Positions 1 through 6,310 of a DNA stretch of 16,409 bases are shown here, piece by piece; the stretch's first letter is position 1, and each line of letters starts with the position of its first letter. Origin of the DNA: Candidatus Scatousia excrementipullorum (GTDB lineage Bacteria; Cyanobacteriota; Vampirovibrionia; Gastranaerophilales; Gastranaerophilaceae); assembly GCA_017694215.1 (NCBI GenBank), contig JADIND010000175.1, forward strand, positions 1 to 16,409. The letters run 5' to 3'. The notes beneath the pieces were generated by a model, which searched no databases, was not told where the DNA came from, and worked only from the letters and a program-made list of their open reading frames with translations. The translations under genes were made by a program, and so were the position numbers.

Positions 1-637
1 CTGTAAGAATACAAAATTTTGTTCCGCCGTAATGGGAAACTAAATCATTGGTTCTGATGGATCTTTTTATTGCATCAATCATTTGTTGATAGATGTCGGT
101 TGTTTTTTCATCTTCATTAGCAGCAATAATTGTTAATGCTCCTTTTGAATAGTCTTTTGATAAAATGTTTTCTTCAAAAATATCTGCTGCATGTTTTTTA
201 CTGTAAAATCCGCTTATTTCAGAGATTATACCGTATTTTTTTAAGTATTTTATATATTCATTGGTTTTGTTGTTTACGGAATTTTTTCTTAAACAGTTTA
301 TTGTTCTGATTGAAATTTCCGAAGGGTCAGAGCCGGTTAAAAAGTAATCATCAATTCCCTCATCATATGCAGTTAAAACATTGTTACGGTCGTATTTATC
401 AACAAGGAGCAAAATACTGCAGTTTCGCGTTTTTATGTATTTTATAAGATTGATTGTTTTGTTAAAATCCTCATTTTCATGCAAAATAACAAGAGCAGGA
501 TTATTTGCAAAAACAATATCCGGAGCATCTTCATAGTCACAATAAGCCACTCTGTCAGTATTCCGCAGTAAAATAAGCTTGCCTGCGAACATATCTACCA
601 TATTTTTATTGTTTGTGACTAATAATATATTATTCAT
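1..637 (-). CDS. Degenerate receiver plus degenerate GGDEF-like signalling protein (C-terminus beyond window)
   Basis: I read this ORF from an ATG at 635-637 leftward without a stop to position 1, giving 212 codons; the C-terminus is outside the window. Residues 1 to about 120 have the layout of a response-regulator receiver: a start like NILLVTN, a central PALVILH strand, and DYFLTGSDPSEI near the end. The acidic pair, the phospho-acceptor Asp (His stands there) and the late Lys (LTG replaces the usual TKP) all appear to be missing. Residues from about 140 resemble a GGDEF domain: SGFYSKKHA takes the place of TGLYNRR, and NDLVSHYGGTKF the place of DLVARYGGDEF. The segment between is shortened and lacks the FKxxND region, so diguanylate cyclase activity is unlikely. 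It begins 6 nt after the ftsX stop with no clear ribosome binding site, which suggests coupling to ftsX. A regulatory or scaffold role is inference. Confidence 0.75.
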   Translation of the reverse strand, partial: MNNILLVTNNKNMVDMFAGKLILLRNTDRVAYCDYEDAPDIVFANNPALVILHENEDFNKTINLIKYIKTRNCSILLLVDKYDRNNVLTAYDEGIDDYFLTGSDPSEISIRTINCLRKNSVNNKTNEYIKYLKKYGIISEISGFYSKKHAADIFEENILSKDYSKGALTIIAANEDEKTTDIYQQMIDAIKRSIRTNDLVSHYGGTKFCILT

Positions 638-643
638 ATTAAA

Positions 644-1555
644 TTATACTTGCAGATGTTTTTTGATACACAAAAAGCTTCCGCCTGCTCCAAACAGTAT
701 CCCCATTGCAAACATCGTGAATATAACAATACTGTGTGCATATAGAGGTGACGGTACCATAAAAAACTTATGTACGTTATTTAAACCGTTCTGTACAAGG
801 TTCAACGGCAAAATCGCAATTAATGACCCTGCAAAGCCGTAAAATGCTCCCTGCATAATCAACGGAAATCTTATATACCAGTTTGAAACTCCCATAAGTC
901 GCATAATTTCAATTTCATCTTTTCTGGATTGAATTACAAGTTGGATTGTGTTGTTTATAATGGTTATTGTTAATATACACATAATGATTACAACAAGCAC
1001 GGTTATTGTGTTTACGACATGGTTAAGCGTTTGGATTTTCTTGGCAAGTTCCTGTGCGTAACTCATATCTTCAACAACCGATTTCAGGTCTTTTATATTA
1101 TTGAATACTGTCGTTATGTTTTCAGGTTTGTCAACTTTAACGTGAAGTGTGTCAGGAAGCGGGTTGCTTATATCCGGAAGACTCATTTCACGTCTTAAAT
1201 TTGCCCACGAAACGTCTTTAGGTATAATTTTTACATTTTCAACGTGTTCAAATTCTTTTATTCTGTTTTTTGCAACGTTAGTATCTGTTCCGGATTTTAA
1301 ATATACCGAAATTTCAAGAACATTTCCGAGTTCATGTGCAAATGATGAAATCGACATTGCACTTCTGAAAAAAGCACCGAAGATTGTCAGAATTGCTGCC
1401 ATTGTTGTTATTATGACAAGATTGACTATACCGGTTCTTTTTATGTCGTTAAATGTTTCCATTGTTAATCTGTATAAAATTCTGAGTTCACACAACCAGT
1501 CTTTCGGTATGTGTTTTTTTACTTTCTTCTTTATCTGTAATTTTTGATTATTCAT
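644..1555 (-). CDS. ftsX: Cell division ABC transporter permease FtsX
   Basis: FtsX is the membrane half of the FtsEX complex, which uses ATP hydrolysis by FtsE to control peptidoglycan hydrolases at the division site. The 303-residue product has the family layout: a cytoplasmic basic N-terminus, a first membrane segment at about 43-63, an extracytoplasmic domain at about 64-178 carrying the typical NPLPDTLHV motif at 131-139, then three more membrane segments at about 181-202, 230-252 and 275-297. Its ATG lies inside the end of ftsE (8-nt overlap, ATGAATAA), so the two are translationally coupled. The next gene downstream is not a murein hydrolase activator but a degenerate signalling protein. 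Length is normal for the family. Confidence 0.93.
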   Translation of the reverse strand: MNNQKLQIKKKVKKHIPKDWLCELRILYRLTMETFNDIKRTGIVNLVIITTMAAILTIFGAFFRSAMSISSFAHELGNVLEISVYLKSGTDTNVAKNRIKEFEHVENVKIIPKDVSWANLRREMSLPDISNPLPDTLHVKVDKPENITTVFNNIKDLKSVVEDMSYAQELAKKIQTLNHVVNTITVLVVIIMCILTITIINNTIQLVIQSRKDEIEIMRLMGVSNWYIRFPLIMQGAFYGFAGSLIAILPLNLVQNGLNNVHKFFMVPSPLYAHSIVIFTMFAMGILFGAGGSFLCIKKHLQV

Positions 1556-2225
1556 AAGTACCTGCTTGAATATCCCTTACAACTTCACCTTTGTCGAGAG
1601 TAATAACTCTTTTTCTGAAATAGTCAACCATAGCATTATCGTGTGTAGACACAATAACGGTGATTCCCCGCTGGTTAATCTGGTCTAAAATCTGCATGAT
1701 TTCCATGGAGTTTTTAGGGTCGAGGTTCCCGGTTGGTTCGTCTGCAATTAATAGAGGCGGACCGTTTACTATGGCTCGTGCAATACCGACTCTCTGCTGT
1801 TCTCCGCCTGAGAGTTCTGCAGGAGTGGCATGCATTTTATTGTATAAGCCTACAATTTTTAAAGCACCTGTTACTCTGGCATTAATTTCTCTTGAACTTA
1901 TTCCGAGAGTTCTGATTACGTAGGCAACATTATCATAAACAGTCATGTTCTGGAGCAGTTTGTAATCCTGAAACACAATACCCATACATCTTCTTAAATT
2001 CGGAATTTTATCATTTGAGAGATTTGCAATATTAATGCCTCCGATTGTTACAGTTCCGCTTGTCGGGGCTTCTTCGTGGTAAAGAAGTTTCATAAGTGTT
2101 GATTTTCCCGCACCTGAAGCACCTACTATAAATACGAATTCTCCGGAAAGAATATCAAGATTTATATTCTTTAATGCATAGCTGTTGTTTTTGTATTTTT
2201 TTGTTACTGCTCTGAATTGAATCAT
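1548..2225 (-). CDS. ftsE: Cell division ATP-binding protein FtsE
   Basis: FtsE is the ABC-type ATPase that partners with FtsX at the inner membrane. All nucleotide-binding elements are visible in the 225-residue product: Walker A GASGAGKST at 35-43, the Q-loop Gln at 86, the signature LSGGEQQ at 138-144, Walker B LLIADE at 158-163 and the H-loop His at 195. An AAGGAT ribosome binding site stands 8 nt before the ATG. The gene starts 16 nt after the transketolase stop and overlaps ftsX by 8 nt, so it is probably transcribed with both. The immediate ftsX neighbour separates it from similar small ABC ATPases such as LolD. Confidence 0.95.
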   Translation of the reverse strand: MIQFRAVTKKYKNNSYALKNINLDILSGEFVFIVGASGAGKSTLMKLLYHEEAPTSGTVTIGGINIANLSNDKIPNLRRCMGIVFQDYKLLQNMTVYDNVAYVIRTLGISSREINARVTGALKIVGLYNKMHATPAELSGGEQQRVGIARAIVNGPPLLIADEPTGNLDPKNSMEIMQILDQINQRGITVIVSTHDNAMVDYFRKRVITLDKGEVVRDIQAGTYE

Positions 2226-2241
2226 TATTCTTAATCCTTAT

Positions 2242-3204
2242 TTATTTTACCAGACGGTAGATATCAATTTGTTTCTTTATGTTTTTAGCTAATTTTTGAG
2301 CGGACAAACCATAGTAATCAAGAAGAAAATCCCATTTTCCGCTTTGTCCGAAAGTATCATTAATTCCGAATCTGTGAACTGGCATCGGGTAGTATTCAGC
2401 AAGAAGTTCACAAACCGCACTGCCAAGTCCGCCTATTATAGAATGGTTTTCAACAGTTATAACAAATTTTGTCTGTTTGGCCTTTTCAATAATTGTTGCA
2501 ATATCCAGCGGTTTAACTACAGGAGCATGGAGTATTTGTACCGAATATCCCTGAGCCTTCAGAATTTCTCCGGCTTCAATAACTTCAGCAAGCGTTTCTC
2601 CGTTAGTTATTACAGTAACGTCAGTGCCTTCTTCAATAACTTTTACTTTGCAAAAATCAAATTCATAGCTGTCATCAAAAATATCACAGAGATTTGTTCT
2701 TGCAATTCTTATATACATCGGTCCGTAGTTGTTTGCTGCAAATTTTATTACTTCTTCACACTCTTTGCAGTCCGCAGGAACAATTACCGACATATTCGGA
2801 ATATTTCTCATAAGGGCAATATCCTCAAGTGCCTGATGACTTGCTCCATCTTCTCCTACAGTAATTCCTCCATGTGTACCGATAATTTTTACGTTAAATT
2901 CCGGATAACAGACTGAATTTCTAATCTGGTCATATGTTCTGCCTGTAGCAAACATTGCAAAGCTTGAGACAAAAGGAATTTTCCCTTCACTTGCAAGTCC
3001 TGCCGCTGTTGCAATCATGTCTTGCTCTGCTATTCCGCAGTCAAAAAATCTGTCCGGAAACTCTTTTCCAAACATTTGTGATTGTGTTGAGCATGCCAGA
3101 TCGGCGTCCATAACAACAATATCTTTGTTCGTTTTACCTAATTCTGCAAGAGTTTTCCCGAATGCTGACCTGATGGATTTTTTGTTTTCTTTATTTAATA
3201 ACAT
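2242..3204 (-). CDS. Transketolase, C-terminal subunit (split type)
   Basis: This 320-residue protein covers only the pyrimidine-binding and C-terminal domains of transketolase, the thiamine diphosphate enzyme that moves two-carbon units in the non-oxidative pentose phosphate pathway. Visible landmarks are GIAEQD with the cofactor-activating Glu at 60, THGGITVGEDGASHQ at 110-124 with the active-site His residues, and a C-terminal domain beginning near 190 (TDVTVITNGETL). The N-terminal half that binds the diphosphate is not next to it: upstream is a promoter region and a divergent gene. Two-gene transketolases are known in archaea and some bacteria, usually adjacent. The ATG at 3204 has an AAGGAT site 6 nt upstream. 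A related 1-deoxyxylulose-5-phosphate synthase-like half is less likely given the transketolase-type GEDGASHQ. Confidence 0.88.
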   Translation of the reverse strand: MLLNKENKKSIRSAFGKTLAELGKTNKDIVVMDADLACSTQSQMFGKEFPDRFFDCGIAEQDMIATAAGLASEGKIPFVSSFAMFATGRTYDQIRNSVCYPEFNVKIIGTHGGITVGEDGASHQALEDIALMRNIPNMSVIVPADCKECEEVIKFAANNYGPMYIRIARTNLCDIFDDSYEFDFCKVKVIEEGTDVTVITNGETLAEVIEAGEILKAQGYSVQILHAPVVKPLDIATIIEKAKQTKFVITVENHSIIGGLGSAVCELLAEYYPMPVHRFGINDTFGQSGKWDFLLDYYGLSAQKLAKNIKKQIDIYRLVK

Positions 3205-3265
3205 TTAAATATCCTTGTGAAATTAGTCTAAAATACGAAAATCTTACAATTTTCATCCCATTAAG

Positions 3266-3293
3266 ATTATAGCACAAAAAATTCTCTTGTCCC
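3266..3293 (-). promoter_or_regulatory. Promoter for the transketolase-ftsEX cluster
   Basis: On the minus strand a perfect TATAAT (3266-3271) is preceded by an extended-minus-10 TG one base away, and 16 nt further upstream by GGGACA (3288-3293), a partial match to TTGACA. Initiation would fall near 3258, giving a leader of about 50 nt before the transketolase ATG. That leader can form a short GAAAAT/ATTTTC hairpin. Confidence 0.65.
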
Positions 3294-3326
3294 ATAAATG
3301 TAAATATATCTTATGTTTTGTAAAAT

Positions 3327-3355
3327 TTGAGAACTTTTTTGTTAAGATTTATTAA
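3327..3355 (+). promoter_or_regulatory. Candidate promoter for the Pro-rich/HEAT-like gene
   Basis: TTGAGA (3327-3332), a 17-nt spacer and TATTAA (3350-3355) fit a sigma70 promoter and predict a leader of about 90 nt. A second possible minus-10, TAGAAT at 3405-3410, lacks a good minus-35. The rest of the 249-nt intergenic region is AT-rich and shows nothing else I recognise. Confidence 0.35.
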
Positions 3356-3453
3356 AAATTCTCGAAATTTTAGCAATTTATTTTCTTCACGTGTATTTAA
3401 TAGGTAGAATAGGAATACAGTAATAATTTATTTATTGAAAGGAAGAAAATAAA

Positions 3454-4614
3454 ATGATGCAAATTCCAAATTATGTAAATCCTTACATGCAGCAGCCGTT
3501 GTTGCAGCCTTATGCAACACCTGCACCTAATTACAATGCGGTAAAAATTGATGTTCACAATCCGAGTGTATCTGCTCCGGGTGTAGGGCAGTCAGTTGTA
3601 AATGTACCTCAGCAGGTTCCTCAGTATGCAGCACCGACAATGCCTTTATACACATATCCGCAGACCCCGTTGTACACATATCCGCAGGCTCAGGCTCCGG
3701 CATATTATCCGCCGGCACAGACAATCTGTCCTCCATGCCCGGCACCGGTACAGACTCCGAGTGTAGCACCGGCTCCTGTTCAGGTTCCGACAGCTGCTCC
3801 TGCTGCTGAAGTCCCGGCTCCGCAGATTGTAGTTCCGCCGGCTCCGCAAGTTGTAGTTCCGCAGACAAATATTGCACAGCAGAATGTAAATGCTCCGCAG
3901 GCACCGGCAGCTCCGGAAGCACCTAAAGCTCCGGCAGAAGCTCCTAAAGTTGAAGTTGTCCCAGCTGAACCACTTCAGCCTCAGGTTGATTTGAATGCTT
4001 TTGTCGCTAAATTAACTAACCCTGATTATGATGTTCAGGCGTTAGCTATGGAAGATATGGCTAATATGGTTAAGAACGATCCTCAAAAAGCAACTGAATT
4101 GCTTGATGTAAAAGTAATGGATGCATTAAGCAATATTATTAAAGCTGATACAAGCAAATTAGCTGGTCCTACACCTGAACAAATGGCTGCAAGAGAAAAA
4201 TTGCTTACTAACCAGAACATGACAGAAGATGAAAAGAAACTCGCAACATCAATCACACCTCTTGAATTGGCAGAAAGAAACAAAAGTTACGCAATGTTCA
4301 CTTCAGCAATAATGCAGAAACTTTATGTTGATGAAGTTGCAAAATTAACAAATACAACAGTACCGATTACTGAATTACCGGGTGCAGTCACAATAGTTGA
4401 ACAGTTGAAGAACAACCCGAACCCGATGGTAAGAACTTCAGCTATTGAATCTTTAAGCTACATCCAGAACCCGGCTTATAAAAAAGATCTTGAAACCTTG
4501 TTCACCGTAGCTAAGAACGATCAGGACAAAGGTGTTCAGGAAGCCGCAACAGCAGCTTTAGCTAAATTAAACAGTATGCAGGCTCCTGCTCCGGCTCAAG
4601 CTCAAGCAGCATAG
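3454..4614 (+). CDS. Pro/Ala/Gln-rich protein with C-terminal HEAT-like helical repeats
   Basis: I do not recognise a named family. The 386-residue product has two parts. Residues 1 to about 175 are low complexity, dominated by Pro, Ala, Gln, Val and Tyr, with a tandem PLYTYPQ repeat (64-70 and 72-78) and a lone CPPC at 92-95. Residues about 178-375 are predicted helical and contain HEAT-like units, such as the one starting NPDYDVQALAMEDMA near 189 and another at about 321-373 (NPMVRTSAIESL, then GVQEAATAALAKL). A short Ala/Pro/Gln tail closes it. There is no signal peptide or membrane segment, so it is probably cytoplasmic; a protein-binding scaffold is a reasonable inference only. A good AAAGGAAG site precedes the ATG, and a strong terminator follows, so it is monocistronic. 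The first half has more G+C than its surroundings because of Pro and Ala codons, which need not mean transfer. Confidence 0.85.
   Translation: MMQIPNYVNPYMQQPLLQPYATPAPNYNAVKIDVHNPSVSAPGVGQSVVNVPQQVPQYAAPTMPLYTYPQTPLYTYPQAQAPAYYPPAQTICPPCPAPVQTPSVAPAPVQVPTAAPAAEVPAPQIVVPPAPQVVVPQTNIAQQNVNAPQAPAAPEAPKAPAEAPKVEVVPAEPLQPQVDLNAFVAKLTNPDYDVQALAMEDMANMVKNDPQKATELLDVKVMDALSNIIKADTSKLAGPTPEQMAAREKLLTNQNMTEDEKKLATSITPLELAERNKSYAMFTSAIMQKLYVDEVAKLTNTTVPITELPGAVTIVEQLKNNPNPMVRTSAIESLSYIQNPAYKKDLETLFTVAKNDQDKGVQEAATAALAKLNSMQAPAPAQAQAA
3643..3687 (+). repeat. Two-copy in-frame repeat encoding PLYTYPQ
   Basis: Codons for PLYTYPQ occur twice with one Thr codon between (3643-3663 and 3667-3687). The copies differ at synonymous positions, so this is an old duplication rather than a recent slippage event. 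Confidence 0.8.
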
Positions 4615-4654
4615 TTCATTATACTAATTCCTTTCTTTAAATAATGAAACAAAT

Positions 4655-4689
4655 AAAACCCCCTGATTATATCAGGGGGTTTTATTTTT
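4655..4689 (+). terminator. Strong intrinsic terminator after the HEAT-like gene
   Basis: A perfect 13-bp stem (4655-4667 with 4671-4683; core CCCCCTGAT/ATCAGGGGG) with a 3-nt loop is followed by ATTTTT. The A-rich left flank could let it also act on leftward transcription. The 200-nt gap holding it carries no gene. Confidence 0.93.
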
Positions 4690-4784
4690 GTCGTATTTTT
4701 CAAATTCTGTTAAGAATCCCGCAGGTGTATGGTTTAGTTTGTTTGTTATTTTCAAGTTTATTTAATTTTACCACCTGTTTTAAT

Positions 4785-4810
4785 TTTTCAATACTGGATA
4801 GTATTGAAAA
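4785..4810 (-). terminator. AT-rich hairpin just after the second acyltransferase
   Basis: An 11-bp perfect inverted repeat (TTTTCAATACT/AGTATTGAAAA) with a GGAT loop sits 4 nt beyond the stop of the leftward acyltransferase. It lacks a clear T-tract on the minus strand, so it may be a 3'-end stabilising hairpin or a weak terminator; the stronger hairpin at 4655-4689 lies just beyond. Confidence 0.45.
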
Positions 4811-4814
4811 TTAT

Positions 4815-5531
4815 CTAAACTCCGGCTTCCATTTTTGTCTTTTCTTTGTAAGATTCAGGAATAGGTGCCAAATTTTCGTAGTCTGCAAGTTCTGAAATCT
4901 GTTTGCACCATTCGTAAATAATTACATCTTCAGGAAGTTTGTAGGAAATAGGTTTTCCTATATGAAGCTGAACATTTCTTCTTGTGAACGGTTTTAACTT
5001 CGGATAACCGTCAAAACCGTCTATGGCAACCGGAATAATATCAGCTTTGGCATTTTTAGCAATGACAACAAATCCTTTTTTTATTTCTTCAAGTTTGCCG
5101 TAAGGCCTTGTGCCTCCCTGCGGAAATACTCCCAGTGACCAGCTTGTTTTGAAAATATCGCGGACTGTTTTAAATGTCGCAATTTCAGGTTTTGTTCTGT
5201 CAACGGCAAATGCACCCAATCGTTTTATTAACCAGCTGAATTTTTCCTGCGGTTCAAATAATTCTTTTTTTGCCATAAATGCTATTAATTTTTTTACGGC
5301 CATAGGTACAAGGAACGGGTCAAATATTGAAACATGGTTTGCCGTAAAAATATATTTGTCTTTTTTGTTCCATTTTGGCAGATTTTCTGTTCCGGTAATT
5401 TTATAGTTATAAAAAATCGTAAAAAAAGGGATTACAACAGTGTACAGAAAACATAAATAGAATATGGATCTGAAAATATTGTATTCAGAAGCATAGCGTC
5501 TGTTAAAATTTCTTTCTTGTTTCTTACTCAT
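4815..5531 (-). CDS. PlsC-like 1-acyl-sn-glycerol-3-phosphate acyltransferase (second of tandem pair)
   Basis: This membrane-associated acyltransferase probably adds the second acyl chain to lysophosphatidic acid in phospholipid synthesis. With the ATG at 5531 it has 238 residues. The catalytic HxxxxD motif is NHVSIFD at 65-71, and a hydrophobic N-terminal segment lies at about 22-41. The glycerol-phosphate-binding motif, usually FPEGTR, reads FPQGGTRP at 136-143, with one extra Gly compared with its neighbour. I chose ATG 5531 over a TTG 12 nt upstream because it is preceded by GGAG at a good distance and gives the same MSKK start as the upstream paralogue. It overlaps that paralogue by 8 nt (ATGAGTAA). 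A different acyl acceptor is possible. Confidence 0.85.
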   Translation of the reverse strand: MSKKQERNFNRRYASEYNIFRSIFYLCFLYTVVIPFFTIFYNYKITGTENLPKWNKKDKYIFTANHVSIFDPFLVPMAVKKLIAFMAKKELFEPQEKFSWLIKRLGAFAVDRTKPEIATFKTVRDIFKTSWSLGVFPQGGTRPYGKLEEIKKGFVVIAKNAKADIIPVAIDGFDGYPKLKPFTRRNVQLHIGKPISYKLPEDVIIYEWCKQISELADYENLAPIPESYKEKTKMEAGV

Positions 5532-6210
5532 TCTCAACTCCAATCATATCATTAGGATTATCATCAGGAATGTATTTGAACCCCGTAAGCTCCTGAATAG
5601 AATCAATCCATTTTTTCATAGTTTCATCCGGATTATTGCTATAAGGTATAGGTTTTCCTATGTTAACAATAATTTTTCCTGTAAAAGGCCATCTTTTTAC
5701 TTCATTTGTACCAATAATTCCGACAGGAAGGATTGCACATTTTGTAATCTTTGCGAGTCCTGCAAACCCTTTATTAATCCCTCTTATTTCTCCGGGGATT
5801 CCTCTGGTGCCCTGCGGAAAAAGTCCGAGAACCCATTTGCTGTCTTTTATAATTTTTACTGTTTTAACAGTTGATGGACCGAGGCTTTCTCTGTTAACAG
5901 CAAAAGCTCCAAGCCAGTCAATCCACCAGCGTAAGAAAGGAATATCAAATAGTTCTTTTTTTGCCATAAATGCAATATGTCTTGGAAATATTGATACCAT
6001 AAGCGGCGGATCCAGTGTTGATAAATGGTTCGGACAGACTATATATTCATTATCTTTCGGAACATTTTCAAGTCCGTGAACCTCAAGTCTGTAAACAAGT
6101 TTAAATCTTATCATATACCCGAATTTGCAGACTATATCCTGAAAAAATCCACGCCATTTATTATATTGCGATGATGAACGTTTTGAGTATTCTTTCTTTT
6201 TTTTGCTCAT
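5524..6210 (-). CDS. PlsC-like 1-acyl-sn-glycerol-3-phosphate acyltransferase (first of tandem pair)
   Basis: The 228-residue product is a PlsC-family acyltransferase acting on glycerophospholipid precursors at the membrane. The HxxxxD motif is NHLSTLD at 61-67 and the substrate-binding motif is FPQGTR at 131-136, with Gln where Glu is most common. FMAKKELF (81-88) and LGAFAV (100-105) are shared with the downstream gene, so the pair arose by tandem duplication. A GGAG site lies 11 nt before the ATG. The pair may differ in acyl-chain or acceptor preference; the sequence does not decide which is the main PlsC. Confidence 0.88.
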   Translation of the reverse strand: MSKKKKEYSKRSSSQYNKWRGFFQDIVCKFGYMIRFKLVYRLEVHGLENVPKDNEYIVCPNHLSTLDPPLMVSIFPRHIAFMAKKELFDIPFLRWWIDWLGAFAVNRESLGPSTVKTVKIIKDSKWVLGLFPQGTRGIPGEIRGINKGFAGLAKITKCAILPVGIIGTNEVKRWPFTGKIIVNIGKPIPYSNNPDETMKKWIDSIQELTGFKYIPDDNPNDMIGVENE

Positions 6211-6226
6211 TTTTTAGTATCTCCAC

Positions 6227-6246
6227 TTGATGGTATTATACATCAA
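6227..6246 (-). promoter_or_regulatory. Minus-10 and overlapping inverted repeat before the acyltransferase pair
   Basis: The minus strand has TATAAT at 6235-6240, the likely minus-10 for the acyltransferase operon; the minus-35 is poor (ATGCAA at 17 nt). TTGATG and CATCAA (6227-6232 and 6241-6246) flank it as an inverted repeat with an 8-nt spacer, which could be an operator. Promoter call is moderate, operator call weak. Confidence 0.45.
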
Positions 6247-6257
6247 AAAACACGCCT

Positions 6258-6286
6258 TTGCATATTTGTAACTTTTTTAATATAAT
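6258..6286 (+). promoter_or_regulatory. Promoter for the phosphohexomutase gene
   Basis: TTGCAT (6258-6263), a 17-nt spacer and a perfect TATAAT (6281-6286) predict initiation near 6293 and a short leader of about 18 nt carrying the AGGAGAG ribosome binding site. Confidence 0.75.
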
Positions 6287-6310
6287 AATTTTCAGTTATA
6301 GGAGAGAATC

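Noticed and set aside
3527..3922. Long minus-strand frames opposite the Pro-rich region
   Set aside because: Low-complexity Pro/Ala codons leave stop-free antisense frames; these lack start signals and have Glu/Leu/Pro-biased composition typical of shadows.
3441..4000. Horizontal transfer of the higher-GC stretch in the Pro-rich gene
   Set aside because: The composition follows from Pro, Ala and Gln codons; flanks and the gene's second half look like the rest of the window and no mobile element is present.
4644..4895. An 83-codon plus-strand frame after the HEAT-like gene
   Set aside because: It starts inside the terminator hairpin, has no ribosome binding site and runs antisense into the acyltransferase C-terminus.
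5532..5543. TTG start extending the second acyltransferase by four residues
   Set aside because: The downstream ATG has a well-placed GGAG and matches the MSKK start of the paralogue.
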